Shown here in pieces: positions 24,101 through 30,665 of a DNA stretch of 64,000 nucleotides. This stretch comes from Gambelia wislizenii (Eukaryota > Chordata > Lepidosauria > Squamata > Crotaphytidae): NCBI GenBank assembly GCA_030847615.1, contig JAUMIR010000003.1, positions 69,884,001-69,948,000 on the forward strand. Reading direction: 5' to 3'. The position numbers were made by a program, and so were the translations under genes. The stretch's first letter is position 1, and every line of letters begins with the position of its first letter. Under the pieces are notes generated by a model. The model ran no database searches. It saw only the letters and a program-made list of their open reading frames with translations, and was not told the origin of the DNA.

Positions 24101-24113
24101 GATTGAGCAGTGA
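9056..24113 (+). CDS. ILKAP: ILKAP, integrin-linked kinase-associated PP2C-type Ser/Thr phosphatase (12 exons, complete)
   Basis: Join 9056-9110, 10744-10809, 13860-13916, 15523-15642, 16881-17007, 18304-18410, 19199-19292, 20319-20406, 21266-21387, 22557-22676, 22839-22920, 23973-24113. Every junction is GT-AG, phases agree, and the sum is 1179 nt = 392 aa, the length I recall for human ILKAP. The PP2C fold runs from about residue 105 to 390. Visible sites are ERKGEREEMQD (113-123), DGHGG (152-156), DGSTATC (215-221), NLGDSR (233-238), SRSIGDG (290-296), ACDGLF (324-329) and SADNVT (379-384), which supply the Mn/Mg-binding aspartates. H154 matches the residue whose change to Asp is used to inactivate the human enzyme. 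A basic GKGEKRK stretch (74-80) fits the reported nuclear signal. Known role: Mn/Mg-dependent phosphatase that dampens ILK signalling toward GSK3B and also acts in the nucleus. A TGA lies in frame 9 bp before the ATG, fixing the start. Confidence 0.97.
9588..10270 (+). repeat. 136-bp minisatellite, about five copies, in ILKAP intron 1
   Basis: The start of CAGGGGTGCCACCAGATTTT recurs at 9733, 9869, 10005 and 10141, exactly 136 bp apart. A more diverged first unit begins near 9588. Units differ by a few substitutions and short indels. The period is not a multiple of three, so the shared reading frames are incidental. Confidence 0.95.
10315..10605 (+). repeat. Dispersed repeat, unclassified (also at 6181-6330)
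   Basis: The line TATTTATACCCCGCTCTTCAGC and then GAGCAGCTTACAAAT match the element at 6181-6330. It continues into a tRNA-like sounding GATCAAACTCGCAACG segment. It is clearly interspersed, but I cannot name the family. Confidence 0.6.
10744..10809 (+). CDS. ILKAP: ILKAP coding exon 2 (first LLFDDLPP motif)
   Basis: 66 nt, symmetric phase 1-1, residues 19-41. Acceptor is TTTCTCTAG, donor is G|GTATGG. Carries SLLFDDLPPVSSTD. Confidence 0.93.
10891..11195. mobile_element. Palindromic MITE in ILKAP intron 2
   Basis: Termini AGGACTTTATCAGACGA and TCGTCTGATAAAGTCCT are inverted. The centre contains a second palindrome with AAAGTGATGCCTCATTC facing GAATGAGGCATCACTTT. It is a foldback non-autonomous DNA element with no coding capacity. 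Confidence 0.85.
12768..12886. mobile_element. hAT-like palindromic MITE, ILKAP intron 2
   Basis: CAGTGATTTCCAAACTCTAG faces AGAGTTTAGGAAACACTG, with GACTTCAGTTCCCAGAAG in between. Same family as 36829-36964. Confidence 0.75.
13225..13351. mobile_element. hAT-like MITE, ILKAP intron 2
   Basis: ATGTTGGACTGCAAGTCCCTG faces AGTTGCAATCCAGCAACAT. Right end GAATTCCCATCCCTAGTG. The left terminus is eroded. Confidence 0.6.
13860..13916 (+). CDS. ILKAP: ILKAP coding exon 3 (second LLFDDLPP motif)
   Basis: 57 nt, symmetric phase 1-1, residues 41-59. Acceptor is CTTTTTTAG, donor is CAG|GTGAGG. Carries SLLFDDLPPASSG, a near copy of exon 2. Confidence 0.94.
14672..14886. mobile_element. Palindromic MITE (CACTTTAACTGC family), ILKAP intron 3
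   Basis: TATAGCACTGTTATTCCACTTTAACTGC faces GCAGTTAAAATGGAATAATGGTGCTATA (both are shorter in shared core). CTGCCTCCTGTGGAAT faces ATTCCACAGGAGGCAG. It abuts the Tigger-like MITE at 14887. Confidence 0.8.
14887..15127 (+). mobile_element. Tigger-like MITE, copy B, ILKAP intron 3
   Basis: Starts TACAGTTGTCCCTTCATATT and ends in the inverted GGATACGGAGGGACAGCTGTA-type terminus, with TA at both edges as in Tc1/mariner insertions. The interior matches the copy at 21898-22129 in reverse orientation. Confidence 0.85.
15523..15642 (+). CDS. ILKAP: ILKAP coding exon 4 (basic linker)
   Basis: Residues 60-99. Acceptor is TTGTTTTCTAG, donor is AAAG|GTTTTC (a weak +3 to +6). It has the Lys/Glu-rich linker with GKGEKRK and ends SEELVEKKVCK. 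The first half differs most from mammalian ILKAP. Confidence 0.92.
15643..16880 (+). other. ILKAP: ILKAP intron 4, no feature seen
   Basis: Single-copy-looking intron without a repeat I recognise. Ends in TTTCTTGATTTCTCTTTAG. Confidence 0.6.
16881..17007 (+). CDS. ILKAP: ILKAP coding exon 5 (start of PP2C domain)
   Basis: Residues 100-141 plus two bases. Acceptor is TTCTCTTTAG. Contains GYVAERKGEREEMQDAHV, the first PP2C motif. Ends AT|GTGAGT, and the T of exon 6 completes Ile142. Confidence 0.95.
17031..17084 (+). repeat. Perfect 27-bp tandem duplication next to ILKAP exon 5
   Basis: The unit TCACTTTGACTCATGCAC plus ATTTGCTGC occurs twice without mismatch, starting 24 bp after the exon 5 donor. 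Confidence 0.95.
17430..17815. repeat. Dispersed repeat fragment, ILKAP intron 5
   Basis: Repeated GCTCCAAAACACCCC / GCTCCAAAATATCC units, with poly-A and poly-T stretches, end in GTGGCCCTCCAGCATCCCAC. A similar segment in reverse sense lies at about 22190-22345. Family unknown. Confidence 0.5.
18304..18410 (+). CDS. ILKAP: ILKAP coding exon 6 (DGHGG metal site)
   Basis: Codes for SYFAVFDGHGGIRAS and a following amphipathic helix. D152/G153 are metal ligands of the PP2C family. Donor is AAAG|GTACAG. Confidence 0.96.
18571..18880 (+). mobile_element. Tigger-like MITE with GC-rich interior, ILKAP intron 6
   Basis: The left end AGTAGGATCCCCGTATCC and right GCGGATGCAGGGGTGATGCTGTA resemble the TACAGT..TCC family but are more diverged. 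The interior has two or three repeats of CCATGGGAGTGATCCC-like units. Confidence 0.6.
19199..19292 (+). CDS. ILKAP: ILKAP coding exon 7
   Basis: Residues 178-208. The helix ends FKHTDEEFLKQASS. Acceptor is TATGTTACAG, donor is CA|GTAAGT. The split Gln codon is completed by exon 8. Confidence 0.95.
19855..20211. mobile_element. 357-bp near-perfect palindrome in ILKAP intron 7
   Basis: Arms of about 175 bp are reverse complements with few mismatches. Ends are AAGGACATTTTCAGAC and GTCTGAAAATGTCCT. The centre is near 20033, around ACTCACGAAAGTTGTCCATGAGT. GC content is higher than the flanks. This is a foldback MITE with no ORF of its own. Confidence 0.93.
20319..20406 (+). CDS. ILKAP: ILKAP coding exon 8 (DGSTATC, NLGDSR)
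   Basis: Residues 209-238. Contains WKDGSTATCVL and YIANLGDSR, core beta-sandwich strands of PP2C. Acceptor is TGTCTTTAG, donor is AGG|GTAAGC. The end of a 357-bp palindrome lies about 108 bp upstream. Confidence 0.96.
20600..20775. mobile_element. Palindromic MITE (CACTTTAACTGC family), ILKAP intron 8
   Basis: GTGCACTGTTATAACACTTTG and CCACTTTAACTGCCTTGG face CATGGTAGTTAAAGAGC and AGAGTGCTGTATTGT. Internal CAAACTACAAATCCCAGGAT is shared with the 14672 copy. Confidence 0.75.
20781..20978 (+). mobile_element. tRNA-derived SINE with Bov-B-like tail, ILKAP intron 8
   Basis: Same family as 4372-4608: GGGAGACCTGGATTCAAATC head, GATCTTGGGCAAGCCAC core, TGACTTGAAGGCACACAAC tail. An internal duplication, CACTATAAGGT, occurs twice. 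Confidence 0.75.
21266..21387 (+). CDS. ILKAP: ILKAP coding exon 9
   Basis: Residues 239-278 plus two bases. Codes for AILCRYNEENQKH and SLSKEHNPTQYDERMRIQ, the flap region of the family. Acceptor is GTCAGTGCAG. The two closely spaced AGs leave a choice, but only the second keeps frame with AILC. Confidence 0.95.
21898..22129 (-). mobile_element. Tigger-like MITE, copy C, ILKAP intron 9, opposite orientation
   Basis: Its reverse complement aligns along its whole length with 14887-15127, including CAAGTCCCATTATATGCAAT and the CAAGCCGTGAATACTT segment. Flanking dinucleotides are TA. Confidence 0.85.
22557..22676 (+). CDS. ILKAP: ILKAP coding exon 10 (SRSIGDG)
   Basis: Codes for GRVLGVLEVSRSIGDGQYKR. 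D295 is a conserved PP2C metal ligand. Acceptor is TTTTTTTAG, donor is ACAG|GTAACA. Intron 10 after it is only 162 bp. Confidence 0.96.
22839..22920 (+). CDS. ILKAP: ILKAP coding exon 11 (ACDGLF)
   Basis: Codes for FILLACDGLFKVF and the following helix. D326 is the conserved metal-binding Asp. Acceptor is GTCCTTCTAG, donor is GAG|GTGAGC. Confidence 0.96.
22921..23972 (+). other. ILKAP: ILKAP intron 11, no feature seen
   Basis: No repeat recognised. Contains a 107-codon open frame (22987-23310) without family resemblance, judged to be chance. Confidence 0.55.
23973..24113 (+). CDS. ILKAP: ILKAP terminal coding exon 12
   Basis: Codes for 46 residues and TGA. Contains SAADARYEAACNRLANKA and SADNVTVVVV (D381, N382). 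The last residues, RIEQ, differ from the RIGH ending I recall in mammals. Acceptor is TGTCAGCAG. The upstream alternative AG would break the frame. Confidence 0.96.
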   Translation, partial: DKTIPTRDAKSAADARYEAACNRLANKAVQRGSADNVTVVVVRIEQ

Positions 24114-24179
24114 CGGGAGGAATATGTGCAAGTGAGGTCCTTAGCAGCATGCAATGGATTAAATAGAACAAGTTAGTGT

Positions 24180-24219
24180 GTCTGTGAGTGTGTGTGTATG
24201 TATGTATGTATGTATGTAG
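24180..24219 (+). repeat. (TG)n-(GTAT)n microsatellite in ILKAP 3' UTR
   Basis: TGTG steps are followed by about five GTAT units between the ILKAP stop and its AATAAA, so it is transcribed. Length polymorphism is likely. Confidence 0.85.
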
Positions 24220-24261
24220 GGGTTTTCTGTGTTTTTCTTCCCCCAAATGCTCTTATTTGTA

Positions 24262-24267
24262 AATAAA
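24262..24267 (+). promoter_or_regulatory. ILKAP: ILKAP polyadenylation signal
   Basis: AATAAA lies 149 bp after the stop codon and is followed by a T-rich stretch, giving a short 3' UTR of about 170 nt. A TG/GTAT microsatellite (24177-24219) sits inside this 3' UTR. Confidence 0.8.
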
Positions 24268-24459
24268 AGAGTTTGGTTCTTTTTTTTCTAACTGTTGAGA
24301 TCAGTTCAGTGTTTCAGAAGCTCACAGCTGGGTGAGATGGGGCTATCAAACATCTTCACTGGACTAGTCTAAAATATTCATAGCAAATGCAGTGCTCATA
24401 GTGCTTTCCCTTACAAACCACCTTGTGCTTCAGAGTTCAGTAGCTCAGGTACACAATGT

Positions 24460-24486
24460 GCATATTTATTTATTTATTTATTTATG
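24460..24486 (+). repeat. (ATTT)n microsatellite
   Basis: TATTTATTTATTTATTTATTTATG directly before the CR1 fragment. Confidence 0.9.
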
Positions 24487-24499
24487 AAGGGCACAGACA

Positions 24500-25212
24500 C
24501 ATTTCAACTGCAGCTTGTTTTAGTGCGAAAGGGATCTAGGAGTCCTAGTAGACCACAAGTTGAACATGAGCCAACAGTGCGATGTGGCAGCTAAAAAGGC
24601 CAATGCGATTTTGGGCTGTATCAATAGAAGTATAGTGTCTAGATCAAGGGAAGTAATAGTGCCACTCTATTCTGCCTTGGTCAGACCTCACTTAGAATAC
24701 CGTGTCCAGTTCTGGGCACCACAATTAAAAAAGGATATTGACAAATTGGAGCGTGTCCAGAGAAGGGCAACTAAAATGGTGAAAGGTCTGGAAACGATGC
24801 CTTATGAGGAGAGACTTAGGGAGCTGGGTATGTTTAGCCTGGAAAAAAGACGGTTAAGAGGCAATATGATAGCCCTGTTTAAGTATTTGAAGGGATGTCA
24901 CGCTGAGGATGGAGCAGGCTTGTTTTCTGCTGCTCCAGAGACTGGAACACGGAGCAATGGGTGCAAGCTCCAGGAACAGAGATTCCACCTCAACATGAGG
25001 AGGAACTTTTTGACAGTAAGAGCTGTTCGGCAGTGGAACACACTCCCTCAGAGCGTGGTGGGGTCTCCTTCCTTGGAGGTTTTTAAACAGAGGCTGGATG
25101 GCCATCTGTTGGGGATGCTTTGATCGTGATTTCCTGCATGGCAGGGGGTTGGACTGGATGGCCCTCGTGGTCTCTTCCAACTCTGCAATTCTATGATTCT
25201 ATGATTCTATGA
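24500..25212 (+). mobile_element. CR1 LINE 3' fragment with open RT-thumb region
   Basis: A 187-codon open frame (24560-25123) reads as the C-terminal part of CR1 ORF2: [70 protein letters not shown] and [20 protein letters not shown]. After the stop come ATGGATGGCCCTCGTGGTC-type 3' UTR and three ATTCTATG-like units, the CR1 tail. It is truncated at the 5' end as usual. There is no endonuclease or RT catalytic core, so it cannot move on its own. Confidence 0.9.
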
Positions 25213-25911
25213 AATGTGTTAAAGGATTCCCAGTCCCTTCCTGATCACTGCTCAAGCATATTTTAAGAAAGAATTACAATATAAGCCATGTCCATTTTCC
25301 ATAAATGGAGTGGATATGGATGGGTGTGTACAATTTATCATAAAGTATAGGAATGAAAAAATGAAATAACCTGGGAGGAGCAGCTTCTCAAAATCACCAG
25401 CAGTTGCGATCCCTTTACTCCCCTGGATAGTCAAGTTCCTTCCCCCTCCCCCAAAAGAAATCATTTGTAAGCTTGGTAGAAAAGTGATTGCTAAGAACTG
25501 TGATTTTTGTGATAGCTTGGATTTTTTTGGCTGTATGTAAACTTGCAGTGAACCATTTCATTGCATTTGAGTTAGGTTTGATTCTACAGGTATAGACTGA
25601 GTAAATACTTAAAGTATAACACTGGTATAGGCTGCAGCAGTCTTTATGCTTGAAAATCAGTTTTGATGAAATTAATGGGGCAGAGTGTGTAATTTATAGG
25701 ATTTATAATTATAAACATCACACAGAGTTGGATCCTGACTTAGAGCAAACTTACTGAAATTAGTGGGTTGTAAGCTAGTCATGACTACCTTAAGTCTCAT
25801 TTATCTCAGCAATCTGGTCCAAGTATGACTAAGCATGGATTTATCCAGTATTGACTAAGTAAACATTTGTATTTACTTCTTTCCAGAAAACCAGGGTCCC
25901 TTAATTTAATC

Positions 25912-26150
25912 AGTTGTGTGCCTTCAGGTTGTTTCTGACTTACGGCGATCTTAAGGTGATCCCATTACAGGATTTTCTTGGCAAGATTTGTTCAGAAGAC
26001 GTTTACTTACCTTTGCCTTCCTCTGAGGCTGAGAGAATGTGACTTGACTAAGGTCACCCAGTGGGTTTTTCCATTGCCAAGTGGGGATTCGAATCCTGTT
26101 CTCCAGAATCCTAGTCCAACACTCAAACCACTACACCACACTGGTTCTCT
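25912..26150 (-). mobile_element. tRNA-derived SINE with Bov-B-like tail, minus orientation
   Basis: On the minus strand it reads a tRNA-like head with GGATTCGAATCC (26085-26096), then AAAACCCACTGGGTGACCTT and GCCTTCAGGTTGTTTCTGACTT as reversed tail. It lies 1.8 kb past the ILKAP poly(A) site. Confidence 0.8.
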
Positions 26151-27184
26151 GGTTCATTACCAGCAGCAAACGTCTTTCCTGACTGTCATGGAAGGTCAAT
26201 GAAAACTGAGCATAAGAACAAATAAAATGATGCCATTGTTGAAGAATCACTCAGGAGTTTTAAAAGAAGCTGTGGATTTTACGTGGAAGGTACAGAAAGG
26301 GATTTAGGTAGGGAAATCTTTGTGGCATTAGCACAGGTGGACATGTCTGCATGTGTACAGGCACAAAGAGGATCTGCTGGATGGTTTAGATATTTAAATT
26401 GGAGTACTCCTTCTCTTTTGAATGCCTGTCAAAAGATATCTTTCAAATTTGGCCTTGCTTAAAAGGTGATGAAAGCCAGTGCATAGCTTATCTGTGCTAC
26501 TTCAACACAAAAACCAACATCATGTACACTTGCTTATAAGTAAGCATTGTACTAAGCTGGACTCAGTGGTTGCAATACTGTTGTTAGTCTCATCTAGAGT
26601 AGACCGATTCAAGCAATTGCTGAGTTGTGAGTCAATATAGCTAAATCCAATTGATTCAACTCTAGTTGGGAGTAATATGGTTTTGGCTACTGCTTATTTA
26701 ATGGCGGTAGTGTCTGACTATTCCTAGTGAATGCACATCTGAAACTAAGTGGTAGGGTTTGTTTTACACTTTAATTTGGGTTTGGTAGAGGCTGGGGTAG
26801 AAGATAACATCTGTGTGATGCTGAAATTTTATATAATGTCCTTGAGGTGTACATAATCATGCATTCTTTATGGCAAATGGGGACTATCATTAAGAACCTA
26901 CAAAGGATTCAGGTTGCAAAAGATGACAAAATACAAACATCGGTTGGTTTCCACATGAATGTACATGATTTGGGATCTCAACACTGGAAGACTGACCACC
27001 TGGATGTATAAACTGGAAAGCCATTCTGGATGAAGTGAGCACTGGATGTTGCTAGACTCACTCACACATGCAAGTCTACACTTCTGTTTTCAATCTTGTG
27101 ACAAATCTGCTTGATAATCAACAGATTCGGAGTCCAGGTACTGTTTTTGTTTGAAAGGCTTCATTTGTGAGCCAGGAATGGGGG

Positions 27185-27303
27185 TGGGGCTCCACATGAT
27201 GTTGGACTGCAACTACCATCATCTGTGACCATTAGCTTGGCTGACTGGTTGTTGGGAGTTGCGGTCAAACATAAGCTAGTGGACCACACATTCCCCATCC
27301 ATC
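27185..27303. mobile_element. hAT-like MITE fragment
   Basis: TGTTGGACTGCAACTACCATCATC faces GTTGTTGGGAGTTGCGGTC. Ends CATTCCCCATCC. It lies in the ILKAP-ERFE intergenic region. Confidence 0.6.
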
Positions 27304-27542
27304 TTTGGGCCTAGAAGTTAAGTGGGGAAAGCATTTTTATTATGAAGTGTTTTTAAAAAACTCTCCTCTGCTATAATGACAGAAAACATTTGTGGTACAG
27401 CCTGGTACCCCTACACATCATTGTGTGCACACACAGTGACCCAGTGGGAATAAAGGGCAATTAGACAGACTGCAGGAAGAATCAGTAGTGCTAAACCCAA
27501 GTGGATGCCCCATGGCTATTCTCACTTAAACCAGAGGTTTGC

Positions 27543-30022
27543 TTTATTGTGGTCTTCCCACCACATTTTATTCTGTATTCAAGTCACAATAAGACAAAGC
27601 CATTTATCTGTGTTACAGCCTTTCTGCTTTGTATATTATTTTTTCAAAAAAATAAAACATCTAACTGCAGGTGCATACATAGATATTCTCTTCAATATAG
27701 TACAATAAATAGAACTGCTCACAAACACTTTATAGCATATATATTAATATACACTTAAGAGATGAAAATATAAACATTCTTAGAAAATAGCTGCAGTAGG
27801 AGAGCTAATGCTGATCATGCTGGAGGGTAGGGCACCTCCTGGGCCTTATCAGACTTAAGTGGCATTTCCAGAATGGGAAGGGTGGATGCGCTGCTTACTG
27901 AGAATTTGTCTTTCCTAAAACATCTAGCTGCATGCAATAGCTCAATATAGTTGACTGCCTCAAAACTAGTTATGATGTTTTCTTTAGGTTGTTCTGCCCT
28001 CTGGTTCCTTCATACAAAAAAATGACTTCTCACTTTTGGAAAAACTATCCCCCCTCCTCTCTACTTGCAGTTCTTGAATCTTGGAAATAATAATGCACAC
28101 AGTAGGCAGGCTTATGTGTGAATATATTCCTCTATGTTTGGGGAAAATCCTTGCATGCAGAAAGCTAGATATTAAGGAGACAAGTTTTCCTGGCACTGAT
28201 AGATTTTTACATGGAGGATTCCTTTCCATGGGAGGAAAACTCAAACATCTAGTGTCTCACTGCCTGAAAAGCAGTATGACATGAATATTCAATTAGACGC
28301 CATGTGAGTAGTTGCATGTCTGTAGATCCAGTGTATGGGATCCTGGCAGCAAATCTTGTTTCAGCACATTTGGTGCTGGCACTCCACTAGAAGTCCCACT
28401 TGTATCAAGGGTGTCCACAGTATATTTTGCTAAACATTTTTAAAATGACGGCTTGAAGGGAGTGATTATATAAAAGAGAGTTATCTGGAGAGAGCCATTA
28501 CATATCTTAGGTTAAAATATGTACTTTCCCCCAGTTTCTTTGAAAACATTTTTTAAAAAATAAATACAAGAACAGATCGTATGTCTGCCTACGTGCCAGG
28601 ATTACTGTAGGAATAGAGGGTGGTTCCGTGCTGTGTGTTAGATTTCTTGGTTATCATAGTGCAGTTGTAGCAGCTGCAGAGAAAGTCCAGACAATTACTA
28701 AGAAGGGGAAATGCCTTTTGCTTCCTCCTTCATGTCACCAGTGAATGCTAAGCACATAACATTGTATACATTTGCCTTGATAAACTTACATCAGTCCCCA
28801 AATGAGTGGCACAACTTATGTCCTTCCTCTGTCTGCTAGCAGCACAATGTTGTCTGATGAATTTCAAGGCAGCAGGTGAACTGGGCTAACAGTGGAGCAA
28901 GCAAGGCAAGCCAAGGCCTGTTTGAAACCTGAGCCAAACTTGGTAGCTGGCAGTTTACTCAGCATCATTTGTAAACTGGGTAAATCTGCAGTGCAAAACC
29001 ATAAGGGAAATTACATTTCTAGGTTAGGAAGAGACCAGACAGTTGGTACATCCCACACAAAAGCAATATGTACATGTAGTGGGGAGGTGTTTAATGTGTG
29101 TGACCACAAGGACATCTATGACCATGATCCTGCATTAGGAGATAAACCTCTGCCATGGAATAACAATGAAACATCTCCCCACTCCACTCCTGTAGGAGTC
29201 ACCATCCTCCTGTGTCTGCCCACCTGTGTCATGGTCATGTCAGTGGGTGTGTAGAACAGGGGATACTTGAGAGGTATCTGGCTATATGACAGCTAGATGC
29301 ATGGCAACAACGTCATCTTCCATGACTTCCAGAGGACCTGCAGGAGGTACCAGAAGATGTCAAGGGTATGGCATTGTAGAAGGGATGAAGAGAATTTTAA
29401 CCTGCACCAGGAACCCCTTTGTCCCCCAAAAAGACATAGATAGGTAGGCATAAGTTGGACTTACACCTCCGTATTTGACTAACAGGATGCCAGCCATATG
29501 TTAGCACATGACTCAACGAATAAGATAACAGTGTCTTTTAAAAGTATGATCCCTTGCAAAGCCTTTTCTTGTTGAACAGGGAACAGCATATATATTTCTA
29601 AGAATAAATACATATTTCTAAGAATAACCTAGGTTGGAGAACCCTCACTGAAAACAAAGTATATATATATTTCTAAGAATACACTAGGCTGGAGAATTCT
29701 CACTGAAAACAAAGTATTAGTCTACCACCATTTAGTATTAGAAGGTGAAATCTTTGACACTTTTGAAGGCTGTCTGTCTATACAGAGCTGTTTAGCTTCT
29801 TTTTTTGCTCAGTTGTACCCTATGTGGTGCCAGTCTTCCTTGAATCCAAATGTTCATCTTGACAATCTTAACCAGCAAGTAGCAGCATGGGTGTGCTTGT
29901 GTTGCACAAACAGGAATTACATATTCCTTCTAGTGTTGCCTTCTCCACAAGCATGATTGAAGGGACCAAGCTTAGCTCATGGCTAATAAAAGCAAAATTC
30001 CAGCTTAAGGAATGTAGGCCAG
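27543..30022 (-). other. ERFE: Probable ERFE 3' UTR
   Basis: About 2.5 kb without recognisable transposons directly after the ERFE stop. The first clear minus-strand AATAAA signals are at 27567-27572 and 27543-27548. Nearer weak ATTAAA is at about 29088. The end point is inferred. Confidence 0.4.
29612..29717 (+). repeat. 56-bp tandem duplication 3' of ERFE
   Basis: ATATTTCTAAGAATA, GGTTGGAGAAC/GGCTGGAGAAT and CTCACTGAAAACAAAGTAT occur twice in the same order, about 56 bp apart, with a third partial TTTCTAAGAATAA just before. Confidence 0.85.
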
Positions 30023-30121
30023 TCAGATGCCCAAGAGGACAGCACTGAAGTCAGACCCTCTCTGTACAACAACGGAGGATCCAGTGGCGTTGTCTACAAA
30101 TACTGAAGCATATTGGCCAGC
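30023..30121 (-). CDS. ERFE: ERFE terminal coding exon 8
   Basis: 32 codons and [23 protein letters not shown], then [12 protein letters not shown], the typical C1q/TNF C-terminal strand. Acceptor is GTTGTAG. Confidence 0.96.
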   Translation of the reverse strand, partial: AGQYASVFVDNATGSSVVVQRGSDFSAVLLGI

Positions 30122-30620
30122 CTACAACAGAGAAGCGAAAAGTGAGTGAGTGAATGAGGAAAGCAAAATATACTCTACACTGAACTGTACACCAACCCTG
30201 GGGATTATTTAAAATTGCTTCATACTTATTTCATACATACAATACTGTAGTACATTGTTTTGTAATCTTATTTACTCTAAAGATTTATATTTGCCCACAT
30301 GACTTTAAAATCTATTGCAGAGGGTCAAAAGGGAGAGAGTTTTGTCAGACTTGTGTTAATTTTGCTTCTATTGTCACAAAGCTGGTACTACATCTGACCA
30401 AATGGGATATTCTCTCTACTACTGTCAAGGGTAGTATAGTTGTCCCTCTACATCTGCGGGTTAAGCATTCATGAATTTTATTATTTGTGGATTTGATTAG
30501 TATGTTCTCTCTAGGCATTTGTAGGTCCTCAAGCATGATTCTGTGGTCAACTTCCAGTGGAGGTTTAGCATAGAATCGCGCTGGAGAACCAACAAATGCC
30601 TAGAGAAGTGGTCTCTCAGG

Positions 30621-30665
<45 letters not shown>

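Larger units (their letters stand above)
25213..27542. other. ILKAP-ERFE tail-to-tail intergenic DNA
   Basis: Apart from the SINE at 25912-26150 and the MITE at 27185-27303, nothing recognisable. No exon of a further gene was seen. Confidence 0.55.

Noticed and set aside
28892..29254. 120-codon plus-strand open frame opposite the ERFE 3' UTR
   Set aside because: No family resemblance and no promoter or splice support. Probably chance.
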